64,000 nt of DNA from Pseudorasbora parva (lineage: Eukaryota; Chordata; Actinopteri; Cypriniformes; Gobionidae), in contig NC_090188.1 in NCBI RefSeq assembly GCF_024679245.1, positions 40,355,992 to 40,419,991 on the forward strand. Reading direction: 5' to 3'. Under the pieces are notes generated by a model, which did not search any database, was not told the origin of the DNA, and saw only the letters and a list, made by a program, of their open reading frames with translations. Shown here one piece after another: positions 1 through 12,205 of the stretch (position 1 is the stretch's first letter; every line of letters begins with the position of its first letter). A program made the translations under genes and the position numbers.

Positions 1-835
1 GGAGCTTGAACCTGTCTTGAGCGAGGAAACGTTACAAATATCACACAGAATGACAACAGATAAAAGAGCATGGCTGATGATGATGATGATGATTGCCAGT
101 AGTGTTTACTAAAGCAAGCTTCACTATTACTACATCTACGCATGACTCATCCTGCAACATTTGTGCAATAGGCATGATAAAAAATAAAAATAAAAAACCC
201 AGAAAAATCATGTGACACTCTAGTTTGTGACAAGTGCCACTCACATTTTCTTCACTTCCAGTTTTTGGCTGTGGTGCATTGACATTCAGTTGACGGTGGC
301 ATTCTTCATATTCCATGTGCCGTCCATATAAGCATGTTTGTATACTACCTGTTCTTTTCCCTGGCTGTTGATTATTTTAAAACTGCCAGGTGTTGTCTGC
401 TGCAACAAGAATCCATTGAACCCCCTCATTCTCCTCACAATATGAGTCCATTACTAGCAAAGCTGCCCTCCAAGCACAACATCTGTTGCCTGTCAGCAGT
501 TCCATGACTGGCCCAGATCTGATATGCCCGGATATATCAGCCATCAGAAGCGACGGCGTGCCTTCTGAATGCTGATCACAAGATATCAAACTCATTTGGG
601 TCAAAAGAAAATTTTATTTTTTGTAAAAAAATAAATAAAATAAACTGAAAAAAGAGAAAGTATGCATATATTTACAAACCCTCATTTTAAACCTGTATGA
701 ATTGTATTCTTCAAGCACTGTTAATTTTGTCAGCAAACTTGGATTTAGTTTTGTTCATAGTTTGACTTAAATGCCAATTAGTATTAGTCATAATTTAGTC
801 ACCTGAATTGTTTTTAGATTTAGTTGGCAAAAATC
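1..835. other. Unassigned AT-rich flank
   Basis: I recognise no gene here. Two short minus-strand open frames (about 41-316 and 377-604) have no domain, splice signal or family resemblance that I can name. The stretch after 600 is A/T homopolymer-rich and grades into the MITE-like sequence that starts near 836. Confidence 0.4.
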
Positions 836-1027
836 TAATGAATTTAGGAGACTTTAACTACTATGTACTAACATTGTAATTAATCATTTGATACATTGCA
901 CTTATTGTGTACATACATGTTTTTACATTGTACTTACATTTAAAAAAAAATACCTGCATGTAATTACGTCTGTAATTATTTCTGTAGTTACATTTGTAAT
1001 TACACAGTTGGCACTTTCCTTACACCT
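836..1027. mobile_element. Left remnant of a MITE that hosts the minisatellite
   Basis: The segment has AT-rich sequence with repeated TGTAATTAC-type words, then CCTTACACCTAAACCTACCC leading directly into the 42-bp array. From memory, a widespread cyprinid repeat has this left half and carries only about one copy of the array motif internally. I therefore read this as the surviving left side of that element. No right terminus is visible; the array runs straight into another MITE at 3521. Confidence 0.45.
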
Positions 1028-3520
1028 AAACCTACCCTTAAACTGACCCACACCACCAAACCTGACCCTAACTCTACCCTTAAACTGACCCACACCACCA
1101 CACCTGTCCCTAACTCTACCCTTAAACTGACCCACACCACCACACCTGTCCCTAACTTTACCCTTAAACTGACCCACACCACCACACCTGTCCCTAACTC
1201 TACCCTTAAACTGACCCACCCCACCTCACCTGACCCTAACTCTACCCTTAAACTGACCCACACCACCACACCTGTCCCTAACTCTACCCTTAAACTGACC
1301 CACACCACCACACCTGACCCTAACTCTACCCTTAAACTGACCCACACCACCACACCTGTCCCTAACTCTACCCTTAAACTGACCCACACCACCTCACCTG
1401 ACCCTAACTCTACCCTTAAACTGACCCACACCACCACACCTGACCCTAACTCTACCCTTAAACTGACCCACACCACCACACCTGACCCTAACTCTACCCT
1501 TAAACTGACCCACACCACCACACCTGACCCTAACTCTACCCTTAAACTGACCCACACCACCACACCTGACCCTAACTCTACCCTTAAACTGACCCACACC
1601 ACCACACCTGTCCCTAACTTAACCCTTAAACTGACCCACACCACCACATCTGTCCCTAACTTTACCCTGAAACTGACCCACACCACCACACCTGTCCCTA
1701 ACTCTACCCTTAAACTGACCCACACCACCACATCTGACCCTAACTCTACCCTTAAACTGACCCACACCACCACACCTGACCCTAACTCTACCCTTAAACT
1801 GACCCACACCACCACACCTGACCCTAACTTTACCCTTAAACTGACCCACACCACCACACCTGTCCCTAACTTTACCCTTAAACTGACCCACACCACCACA
1901 CCTGACCCTAAATTTACCCTTAAACTGACCCACACCACCACACCTGTCCCTAACTTAACCCTTAAACTGACCCATACCACCACACCTGTCCCTAACTTTA
2001 CCCTGAAACTGACCCACACCACCACACCTGTCCCTAACTCTACCCTTAAACTGACCCACACCACCACACCTGACCCTATCTCTACCCTTAAACTGACCCA
2101 CACCACCACACCTGTCCCTAACTCTACCCTTAAACAGACCCACACCACCACACCTGTCCCTAACTCTACCCTTAAACTGACCCACACCACCACACCTGTC
2201 CCTAACTCTACCCTTAAACTGACCCACACCTGACCCTAACTCTACCCTTAAACTGACCCACATCACCACACCTGTCCCTTACTCTTCCCTTAAACTGACC
2301 CACACCACCACACCACCACACCTGTCCCTAACTCTACCCTTAAACTGACCCACACCACCACACCTGTCCCTAACTCTACCCTTAAACTGACCCACACCAC
2401 CACACCTGTCCCTAACTCTACCCTTAAACTGACCCACACCACCACACCTGTCCCCAACTCTACCCTTAAACTGACCCACACCACCACACCTGACCCTAAC
2501 TCTACCCTTAAACTGACCCACACCACCACACCTGACCCTAACTCTACCCTTAAACTGACCCACACCACCACACCTGTCCCTAACTCTACCCTTAAACTGA
2601 CCCACACCACCACACCTGTCCCTAACTCTACCCTTAAACTGACCCACACCACCACACCTGTCCCTAACTCTACCCTTAAACTGACCCACACCACCACACC
2701 TGTCCCCAACTCTACCCTTAAACTGACCCACACCACCACACCTGACCCTAACTCTACCCTTAAACTGACCCACACCACCACACCTGTCCCTAACTCTACC
2801 CTTAAACTGACCCACACCACCACACCTGTCCCTAACTCTACCCTTAAACTGACCCACACCTGACCCTAACTCTACCCTTAAACTGACCCACATCACCACA
2901 CCTGTCCCTTACTCTTCCCTTAAACTGACCCACACCACCACACCTGTCCCTAACTCTACCCTTAAACTGACCCACACCACCACACCTGTCCCTAACTCTA
3001 CCCTTAAACTGACCCACATCACCACACCTGTCCCTTACTCTTCCCTTAAACTGACCCACACCACCACACCTGACCCTAACTCTACCCTTAAACTTACCCA
3101 CACCACCACACCTGACCCTAACTCTACCCTTAAACTGACCCACACCACCACACCTGTCCCCAACTCTACCCTTAAACTGACCCACACCACCACACCTGAC
3201 CTAACTCTACCCTTAAACTGACCCACATCACCACACCTGTCCCTAACTCTACCCTTAAACTGACCCACACCACCACACCTGACCCTAACTCTACCCTTAA
3301 ACTGACCCACACCACCACACCTGACCCTAACTCTACCCTTAAACTGACCCACACCACCACACCTGACCCTAACTCTACCCTTAAACTGACCCACACCACC
3401 ACACCTGACCCTAACTCTACCCTTAAACTGACCCACACCACCACACCTGACCCTAACTCTACCCTTAAACTGACCCACACCACCACACCTGACCCTAACT
3501 CTACCCTTAAACTGACCCAC
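1028..3520. repeat. 42-bp minisatellite, about 59 copies
   Basis: The plus-strand unit includes ACCCTTAAACTGACCCACAC and CACCACACCTG, with a variable GACCC/GTCCC position before TAACTCT. The period is exactly 42 bp, a multiple of three, and the unit has no stop codon in the minus-strand frames. This creates long artificial minus-strand open frames with a 14-residue period. A shortened unit (CACACCTGACCC) occurs at 2221 and 2851, exactly 15 units (630 bp) apart, and is followed each time by the same variant pair. The G-rich minus strand has three GGG runs per unit, including TTAGGG. Confidence 0.97.
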
Positions 3521-3791
3521 TCGCGAGGCGTGTGTTGTTCATCTCATTAACAATCGCTCCAGCGGCCGTGCTCAACTCCCCAACACTCAGTCCTGCTTTG
3601 CTTCATACTAAAGTAACGTTAATAACAGCAACCATCAATATGATTTTCCTATCCGGATTCTTTCCCACCGGATGTGAGGTGAAGACCACATGTCCCAAGA
3701 TTCTGCGCTCAAACTTGGTGTCATCAAACTACGCCTTTGTTTTGAATACGCTCCGTCTAGCAGATGGAAAAGTTACAAAGTGCACCTTTAA
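3521..3791 (-). mobile_element. Family A TTAA MITE, truncated copy
   Basis: This is the reverse complement of the left part of the element seen complete at 34282-34850. It ends in GTGCACCTTTAA. Its other side is cut at TCGCGAGGCG, exactly where the 42-bp array stops. It shares the landmark words of the other copies: CAATCGCTCCAG, CATGTCCCAAGATTCTGCGC and ACTACGCCTTTGTTTTGAAT. Confidence 0.85.
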
Positions 3792-4460
3792 ATGTAGTAT
3801 TTTTGCAGTAAAATATCCAAAAACCACTAGGCCAGTGTTATATATTTTGTTCAGTTGAGTACCTACAATATCCCAGATGTTTCCAACTATTTGTAAATTG
3901 TGAGAAAATTGCTATTTTAACCAAGGACCGGGACGTTTCAGCATTGCGTCTGAGGGAGTCGCCTGTCAATTGCGTCATATCTGCGCTACCCTCGGTTTCG
4001 GCTGTTATTTCGCAGGAGCGCTTTACTCTTAGCAGTGTGAACAAGAGAACGCACGGAGTAACGTCATAACATTGTTTTAAACCCACTTAAATGTATCTAA
4101 TATGATAAACAGAGCTGCATTACCTCAAAATCATAACCGGAAGAGAGGATCTGTGCAGGCGCCCGGCGACTGTGTCCCGTCCCGTCATAATAAAAGTCCC
4201 GGTATTCGCGAGGCGGGTTTTCGTTTAACAATCGCTCCAGCAGCTGTGCTCAGGTCCACAACACTCGGTCCTGCTCTGCTTTAGACTACAGTAACTTTAA
4301 TAACCGCATGCATGAACGTGATTTCTACCCGAGTCCTATTTTCCACCAGCTGTGATGAAAAGACCACATCTCCCAAGATGCTGCGCTCACACTTTGCGTC
4401 ATTAAACTACGCATTTGTTTTGAATAGGCGCCCTCCAGTGGACGGAAAGTGTACCGTTAA
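3792..4460 (-). mobile_element. Family A TTAA MITE, near full-length, tandem to the previous copy
   Basis: It begins with TAGTATTTTTGCAGTAAAAT, matching the 3' subterminal region of the other copies in reverse. It runs through the CGGGACG and CAATCGCTCCAGCAG landmarks and ends at the degenerate terminus GGACGGAAAGTGTACCGTTAA. It follows the truncated copy in the same orientation with no spacer and lacks the terminal TTAAAGGTGCACTA at the junction. The two copies therefore share one terminus. Confidence 0.85.
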
Positions 4461-5017
4461 GCTAAAGCTTCAAATAAGTTTACGTTTATTTATTTTATTA
4501 ATTCAAGTAATTATTTTTTTTAATGTTTTTAGCTAACCTTCTGATACTTTTTTAAATAATATGTGTCAAATGCTGTTTTTTGTATGTACCCCTGACTAGA
4601 TGGGAATTAAATTAAATACAGTTTATAAATACAGTGTAACCAAAATACATACATATAATGCGACTTGTAATTATAAACAAGCTTGAAATGCACCAGGACC
4701 CTTATTTTGAAATCTTTGTAACATTAACATTTTCCTCTCGTTTTTTATTCGTTGATAAAGATTAGTTTTTGTCATTAAAAACTGTATTTTTTATTGAGTT
4801 ACCATCTCATTTTCGAAAAAAGTTGTTGATGAAAATTATGACAATAATTATTCATCAATGAAATTACCACTGGCTCTAATGCTGTTTTGGACAATTTTAC
4901 AAAATGGACATAACATTTGTGCCCCGTGCTCATGTTGGCAAAATGAGGTGCAAGGAGCAAATGCTAATAAATATGTTATTTTCACATTCTCTATTAAAAA
5001 TCCTCCAAAATAATGTA
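4461..5017. other. AT-rich sequence, nothing recognised
   Basis: There is no open frame of note, no terminal repeats and no family resemblance that I can support. The sequence is A/T-rich. Confidence 0.4.
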
Positions 5018-5222
<205 letters not shown>

Positions 5223-5224
5223 TA

Positions 5225-6906
5225 GCTATGATTTGTTTGAATCAGACAAAAAACAACAGAGCTGGTCTTTTTATTTAAAATAATTGATTAATTAAAGGAT
5301 TGAATCAGATTTAATGGAATAAAGTAGAAGCTTTATAGGTCTAATTATAGTGTAATTGGTAATCCATTTAAAGTGGTCATTAATTGGATTTCTTTATTAA
5401 TTTATAATGTTTTCCTGAGTAGTCTTACTATGTTTTTATTATTACATCTGTTGAAATTAACGGATCATGAAAAGTGTTGATTATAGCATTATATTTAGAT
5501 ATATTCCCATCACATGGAAGGTGGGATGAGCATTGAGCTGACAGACAGTCTGTTGCTGAGGTGTAAAGAGAACCTGTAAACCGTACTTATATTGTGTATT
5601 TAAGGGTTTGATGCACTGACGTCTATGACACAATCCTTCCCTTTAAGGTTGGACCTTCAGTTTGTTCTTCACAGAGCCTCTTACATTTAGACAAAAGGCT
5701 CTGTTGTGTGAATTACAATAAAAATCATTGAACATGACTCATTGTTCACATCTGCAACATTCAGAAAAATCGTCTTATATTTAAACATCTATCCTTCCAT
5801 CTATCATCCATCCTTACTTGATACCAGTTAATCTAAAATAGTGTCACGGGAGTACTGGAGCATATCCTAGCATATCTCAGGCTGCATGTCTGCATATAGT
5901 TTATATCTAGTTTATGTGTGTCAGCAGGCAGTGACCATGTTGCACGGTTTGTGACATTCTGGGTTCGGGAAAATGCATAAATATTTCCTTGTCAATCTTG
6001 TTGCTATGATGTGATTCAGGGAGTGAGCTGTATTCAGTGAAACTAGGACTTATTTATTTGCAATTATTGCAATTTTTCCATATGGTTCTTTTAGGGTTAA
6101 GCTGACATAGTGCTCCACAGTTATGCCAGTTTTGCAGCGTAATATCTTTTCAATAGAGTTTGATACTAAGAAAACGTCCATCCTAAATAAGATTTATGAC
6201 AGTGTTTTATTTACTTTGGGCTTTGACCATCAAATAAACACCATATATCAACTAGACAAGCGTCCTGTAATAGCGAGCATATCATCCTCATTCCCTGGCT
6301 CTGATGATTCCAGAGATTTATTTTTAGATTAAACACCAATCATAACTTGATTAACATGCCCTGCTAAAATTATTTGACTCCCCCTTTGCTGCAAATCTGG
6401 TTTACTTCAAAAATGACTCATGAATAAAAGTGATTTAGTTGGATGTTGCTATGGCAGAGATAGATTATCTTATGATAACAAACAGTTGTTTGTCTGAAAC
6501 TAATAAGGAACTTAATTATGCTTCATGACAAAACAAAAGGTTACCTAAAACTAAATTAACAGTTTCAAAAATGTAAATTAATGTTGCAAAGTCAACCTAA
6601 AGGCATTAATTTATACCAACAGCATTGTTTTTTATGGGTTAGGGTAAGGTAACAATTGCAGGTTACCACTTTTTACAGTTTATGCGATATCTAATGCAAA
6701 TTAGAAAATCATAATAATGACCAATCAGAGGAGCTACGGGTACTGGGAATCCGCTCAGTATCGCTCAACATGCTGAATGAGTTTGTTTAGTGCAGTTTAC
6801 TACGTTTTACATGCACACAAATCCTCTCAGTGATCATACATGAATTTACAATGTGTAATTTAATTAGCATTTTGAAGAAAAGCTGTTGTGTTCCAACAGG
6901 CTTTGT

Positions 6907-6908
<2 letters not shown>
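5225..6908. other. AT-rich sequence, no gene recognised
   Basis: Only short open frames and a short CATC/CTTC-rich patch near 5790-5815 were seen. No terminal repeats, splice-bounded exon or known domain was identified. Confidence 0.4.

Positions 6909-6975
<67 letters not shown>
6909..6975. repeat. (TA)n microsatellite
   Basis: A pure TA tract of about 66 bp. Confidence 0.97.
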
Positions 6976-6983
<8 letters not shown>

Positions 6984-7461
6984 GAAATCAAAAACAGAAC
7001 TTGAGAAAAAAACTGTTAGGGAGTGGAAATGAAACAAATAAGGCTGTGCTCACACTTTACGTGTTTTTTGACAAGACAAAGCTGACACGAGCGCTCTTTT
7101 AGTTAAAAAAAAATAGAGCTATCAGTGTTTGGTTCCAGATAGCAGCCGAGGACGTCTCTTGTTGCTATAACAACAGCTGCAACAAGAGTGCTGTGTGATG
7201 CAGATGTCGAGAAAGTTGGATCTTTTTTTAAGGTTACTTCAGCGATTAGCATATGGCTTTGTATCAGTAGAAATCCGGGAGTATATTCGAATAATTGTGC
7301 TCTCCCATATTCCCCTGAGACGAGAGATTTATGCATTTTTTTCTGGAAAAAATCCTTAGAGGATGCAAATATCGTCATTTTGCGCCATCGAAGGATTTTT
7401 TGGCCAGAGGCTAAAGACTACAGCCATCAGAGGGAGCTATTTATAACTTTTTATATCTAGA

Positions 7462-7466
<5 letters not shown>

Positions 7467-7527
<61 letters not shown>
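7467..7527. repeat. (TA)n microsatellite
   Basis: A pure TA tract of about 60 bp between two moderately GC-rich segments. Confidence 0.97.
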
Positions 7528-7528
<1 letters not shown>

Positions 7529-8560
7529 TTTTCAACCCGCGCATGGTGGATGGAGATCTCACTCACAGCGCTCGGCTCGGGCAGCTGAAGATTCATGTAA
7601 ACGGAGCTATGCTGACCAATGTAAGTGTTTCAACTTCTCAAATTAATTTCTATGAAAGTTAAGCTTCCAAAGGCATGAACTGAAAACCCTCCAGACTGAA
7701 CACGCTGTGAACGACTGCCGCGCCCGCGTTTACCACAGCTCTCCTGATGAATGTAATCTGATTCCTGCTGTGTTTGTGCCGTGACTCTCGCTCGGCTCAC
7801 TCACATTATATTGAACAGTCACGTTTAGTTTTAAATTGTAGTGTCTGTTCTCTAACTGAACTGATTTTATGTAAATGAATGCGGTGGACAAATGATCCCG
7901 TAATCCAGTAGCGGTGGCTTTGGGAGTGGCCTCGTAGGGCAGCGAAGCATTCTGGGAATTGTTGTCTTTCATCCCCATGAGACAAAAATACATTTTCCGT
8001 CTTTTCTCAGTCTAGAAGGCACCAAAATCAAAAATAATTTCACATTTCTACTACATCAATGACTTAGGTTAAGTAAAAAGCGTAATGCTAAATCACTGAA
8101 GTTACCATTTTAACGGGGAGGAGAATGTCGGTTCAAAGACGTTTGTGGGTGCACGACATTATACAGGGAAGAAAACCGTATGGTTGCTTACAATCATTTA
8201 GTCCAGGAGCTCTCGTTGGATGATGTGCGGTTTGCTCCGACAATCTAACGGCACGCTCTCCGTGTTTCTTGCTGTTATGGAAACGAGTCATGTCTTTTTA
8301 CTCACTTGTCATCGGTCAGCTGTCAAAAACGCACTTGACGTAGGGAGTTTTTATCAGAAAAGTTGAACTTTTTTCAACTTGAAAAGATGCTCTGAGCTGC
8401 AGAAAAAAAAGTCGGCATTGGCATATAAAAAAGCGCTCACAACTTTTTTGAAAACACAGTTCCAGATTATAATGTAATGCAGACGCTGACAGCTTCGAAA
8501 AAGACGTCACGTCAAGTGAACTAAACAAATTAATTCACTAAGTGAATTAAACAAATACAT
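7528..8560. other. Mixed repeat-like sequence, unassigned
   Basis: There are GC-richer patches such as GCGCTCGGCTCGGGCAGCTG and GCATTCTGGGAATTGTTG, which look like internal parts of fish DNA transposons. I cannot define termini or a target duplication. No coding feature is supported. Confidence 0.3.
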
Positions 8561-9091
8561 TTAAAGGTGCACTATGCAACTTTCCGTCCACTGGAGGGCG
8601 CCTATTCTAAACAAAGGCGTAGTTTGATGACGTAAAGTGTGAGCGCAGCATCTTGGGACATGTGGTCTTCTCATCACAGCCGGTGGAAAATAGGACTCGG
8701 GCAGAAATCATGTTCATGCATGCTCGCACTTCCGCTTTTTCCGGTCAGGTAAAGCAGCTCTGTTTATCATATTAGATACATTTAAGTGTGTTTAAAATGA
8801 TTTTATGACGTTACTCTGTGCGTTCGCTCGGTGGCTGCTGTGACATGTTCAAACTGCTAAGAGTAAAGCGCTTCTGCAGAATAAAACCAACGCAGATATA
8901 AAGCGATTGACAGGTGACTCGCTCAAACATATGCTGACACGTCCCGGTCCTTAGTTAAAATAGCAGTTTTCTCACAATTTACAAATAGTTGGAAAGGGAT
9001 ATTGTAAGTACTCAAGTGAACAAAATATATAACACTGGCCTAGTGGTTTTTGGATATTTTACTGCAAAAATACGACATAGTGGACCTTTAA
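8561..9091 (+). mobile_element. Family A TTAA MITE
   Basis: It starts TTAAAGGTGCACTATG and ends CATAGTGGACCTTTAA, with TTAA at each outer edge. The interior matches the copies at 3792-4460 (reverse) and 34282-34850. TTAA duplication is the signature of piggyBac-type transposition, so it is probably a non-autonomous piggyBac-like element. It contains no open frame of substance. Confidence 0.9.
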
Positions 9092-9886
9092 ATTGGATAA
9101 TATTCAGACCTTTGAGTTGTGTGAAGTAGGCTTTTGAAAGTCCTTAATTCTTAAAGGGGGGGGTGTAATGCTGTTTCATGCATACTGAGCTTTTTACTTT
9201 GTTAAAGGCTTGGATTCCCATCCTAAACATAGACAAAGTTTCAAAAACTAAGTTGGACGTTTGATGGAGTATTTCTGTGTCAAAAATACTCCTTCCGGTT
9301 TCTCACAAGTTTCGGAGAGTTTTTTTCGATTATGGGTCTACTTGACGTTAATAGAGCGGAAGGTCCTTGTATGGGCCGTACGGGCTCTTCTCCCGGTAGG
9401 GTGCCCGCGCGTCACTAGCGCGAGAGAGGAAATGCACGCTGTAAACAGTAAACTGCTCTCAGCTGCAGATCCAGTCGTCCGTGAACACTAATGTCGGTTA
9501 TAGTCCGCGCCGCGCTCCACTTCATTCCTCCACTTTGACATTAAGCGACTTCAACGCTTCAGCACAGCATTCCGGGAAGGAAGCGCTGCATTTGAACCGA
9601 TTTGAACGCAGAAATGCTTCAGTCTAGGGGTGTAACGATACGCGTATTCGTATTGAACCGTTCTTCCGAATTAGTTCTTGGACTAATTAATTAGATTTGG
9701 AAAATAAAAAAGTGTGTGAAATATAATAATATGCGTTCAACAAGGTAGCCCAATAACCAAAACGACATAACAGGCAATGCCCCTGACACCGCCGAAGTGA
9801 AAGAAAAAAAAAACACCAAATGTTTTAGGCTGCTCAGTCAGGTGCTCGCTTACTCAGTAGGCTACGCGCTGAATGCTCGTGGCAAA

Positions 9887-10231
9887 ATGGCTATTGCGTT
9901 TAACAAACCAGAAATAGAAGATCCTCCAATAACCAGCAGGTCTGGTGTTTGGGTGAACTTTGGATTCTTGGTAAGCTATGATGGTGTTGGCAAGATTGAT
10001 GGATTAAAAAACAACGGTATGTCGCATTTGCTGATGGTACAGCAGCGGGAATAATTCATGTCATGTTAATCAACTCATTTACGCCGACAACAAGACGATA
10101 AAAAGGAGAAACAGCCACAAACTATCCCACAAACTATCCCCGCAGCATTTAGACAGACATTTCCAACTTATTCAAACGGCAAAAGACATCACCGCGGCGA
10201 GTGGTCCATTTATAGCCGCGGATATGAGACC
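9887..10231 (+). pseudogene. Remnant of ZBED-like hAT transposase N-terminus
   Basis: The open frame from the ATG at 9887 reads through PEIEDPPITSRSGVW and FGFLVSY, the lead-in to the BED zinc finger of ZBED1-like hAT transposases. The first zinc pair appears as VCRIC in a shifted frame, followed immediately by a stop. Further down, ITAASGPFIAADMRP matches the conserved segment after the finger in another frame. A different repeat starts right after this block, and the catalytic core and dimerisation domain are gone. No function is expected. The choice of this ATG is arbitrary because the frame is open further upstream. Confidence 0.75.
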
Positions 10232-11100
10232 TAACGCCCGTTTCACACATACTCCGTCTGCAGTGCGTGTGCGGTGCGTATTTTTTTCCGTACCCATGTT
10301 AACGGATGACAGCTTTCACACTGCACGCGGGTGCGGTCCGTCAGTCCGTTCCAGGAGCGTTGCGTCTGCAGCAGTGCACGGATCGTTTTCGTACCGAGTC
10401 TATTTTTTGCTGCGCTGCGTTGCTGCATTAAAGCGACAGAAGATCGTTCGCATTAAAATAAACATGTACTGACGCGAAAATCTAGTAATTTCACCACAGA
10501 TGCATCTCATTTAAAATATACTCTTGTTTCAAAGTCAACACATGGCTTTTTTTTTCTCAAGTAAAGCAACAAAACGACACCTTACCTGGCATTAAGGTAA
10601 AAAAATGTGCCATAATGGAGAGCACTCATACTTTCTTGGAGGTGAAAAGCAAAGTTCTTTTTGACCTGCAGGATTTCTTTTAAAAGGGTGTAAAAACGAA
10701 AGAAAAGACGAGAGTCGGCTGTTTTTGAATACACTATTGTAAGTTTCTAATTTAAAATGTTTGTGATTTAGGCTATAACCTATGTTTAAATGTTTTGCCA
10801 CTTGTGTGAGCTAAATCTAAAGTATATAAATATGAATAAATGAATTTAATAAAATGTTGTTTAAATGTAGTAGGCTACCTAACCTCACTTCTATTAAAGA
10901 GTAAACAAAGAGAATTTGAATTCTGACGAGGCATGTTCAGTAAAAACTTTTGGATTTTAAATAAAAAATAATGAATAAATGCTGTATTTGTGATATGCAA
11001 CAGCGGATCAGTTGCGGACTGCAAACGCAGCATATGTAAAGCACTACAGGGTGTGGGGCTCCTGCAACGCACACGCAACGCAACACGCACCGCACACGCT
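10232..11100 (+). mobile_element. Repeat nested in the hAT transposase remnant
   Basis: From TAACGCCCGTTTCACACATA onward the sequence is shared, in reverse complement, with 61113-61518 (about 410 bp), including CTCCGTCTGCAGTGCG and the CTTTCTTGGAGG end. The left edge is sharp against transposase homology. The right edge is uncertain, near CGCACCGCACACGCTAA. TAA sits at both proposed edges and could be a 3-bp Harbinger-type duplication, but terminal symmetry is weak. Confidence 0.5.
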
Positions 11101-12098
11101 AATGTAAAGAGCTATGTCTTATTCCTGTAACTACATAGAAGATGGGTAAAATCATACAACAACAAAAAATCATACTTTGTTAGTTTTAATAAAATAATAA
11201 TAAAAAAAGGTAATTTCTGCCAATTTTTTCTTTTTGCTGTATCTAAAACATACCGAACCGTACCGAACCGAACAGTGACACCAGTGTATCGTATCGAACC
11301 GAACCGTGAATTTTGTGAACCGTTACACCCCTACTTCAGTCGCATCACAAAGTGGATCTCTACACTCCAAGAAGTGTGTTTTTGACGGAGCCGTCCCAGC
11401 GATAAAGGTTCGGTCCTGCTTTGGAAGCAGCCGGTGAGTAAAACTGCTTCAAATGTCTGTGCTGTTGGCTATCCTCACGTGAGTAAACATCAGTAAACGA
11501 CACGATCGCGTGCTTCGTCATTCAAATGCGCTAACGGACTTCATTGCTGTTCTATGTAACTTGTTACACTAGTCTGACGTGCAAAACCGTTTTGCTTGCT
11601 ACTAAGGTTTGGTCGCATACAATAGTCCATAAACCGAATCATGTCATGTTGACAGGCCTCTAAATACAGTCCATACCACAGAGACGGACGTCCTGCTGTT
11701 GCTGTTTCTATTTCAGCCTCCGAATTAGATTCTGGATCATATCTATTAGCTGAGATAGTGATGGGTTTCTATTTTTTTACAGTCTATGGTTTCTCCACGC
11801 TTGAGGACGTCACCGCTTTGCGCATATGTCATTCTTTAGCTCCGCCCACACGATACGCCTCCAGGCGCTCGTTTTTTTTCCGGAAAGACTCGGTACAGCC
11901 CATATTTCTTTTACAAATATAATAAAACGAAAGATTTTTCGGAGATATGAAGGATGCAATACTACTCTATAGGTACTCAAGATTTACATGAGATTGACTG
12001 AAACTGAGTGTTTCACCCCCCTTTAAAACAGTGGTCTATAACTGTCTAATTTGCAGGGTTATGATCAAATCTATAAATCTATATGTGATTCATTATCA

Positions 12099-12205
<107 letters not shown>

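Larger units (their letters stand above)
9625..11333 (+). mobile_element. hAT element with perfect 8-bp target duplication
   Basis: The termini are TAGGGGTGTAACG and GTTACACCCCTA, flanked by CTTCAGTC at 9617-9624 and 11334-11341. An 8-bp duplication with such termini is diagnostic of hAT transposition. The element carries a broken ZBED-like transposase start at 9887-10231 and a second repeat from 10232. It sits in the family C element at 9151-12026. Subterminal repeated CGAACCG words resemble transposase-binding motifs. Confidence 0.95.
9151..12026 (+). mobile_element. Family C TTAA element, interrupted by a hAT
   Basis: The outer ends are TTAAAGGGGGGGG and CCCCCCTTTAA. A second copy at about 51250-52690 shares the left arm (CATGCATACTGAGCTTTT, GGACGTTTGATGGAGTATTT) and the right arm (GATATGAAGGATGCAATACT). 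Without the nested hAT at 9625-11333 this copy is about 1.17 kb. No transposase was recognised in it, so it is probably non-autonomous. Confidence 0.85.

Noticed and set aside
377..604. 75-codon minus-strand frame near the window start
   Set aside because: It does not begin with ATG, has no recognisable domain, and the pyrimidine-rich acceptor-like stretch upstream is followed by stops in frame.
1000..3520. Long minus-strand open frames of 100-409 codons with a 14-residue period
   Set aside because: They are a by-product of a 42-bp array whose unit length is divisible by three and lacks stops in the minus frames; three frames are open at once.
1028..3520. Possible CRISPR-like direct-repeat array
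   Set aside because: There are no unique spacers: the whole 42-bp unit repeats head to tail. The context is a vertebrate genome with no cas genes.
10224..10472. Plus and minus frames at the 10.2-10.5 kb repeat
   Set aside because: They lie in a repeated non-coding element that also occurs at 61.1-61.5 kb with different frames.
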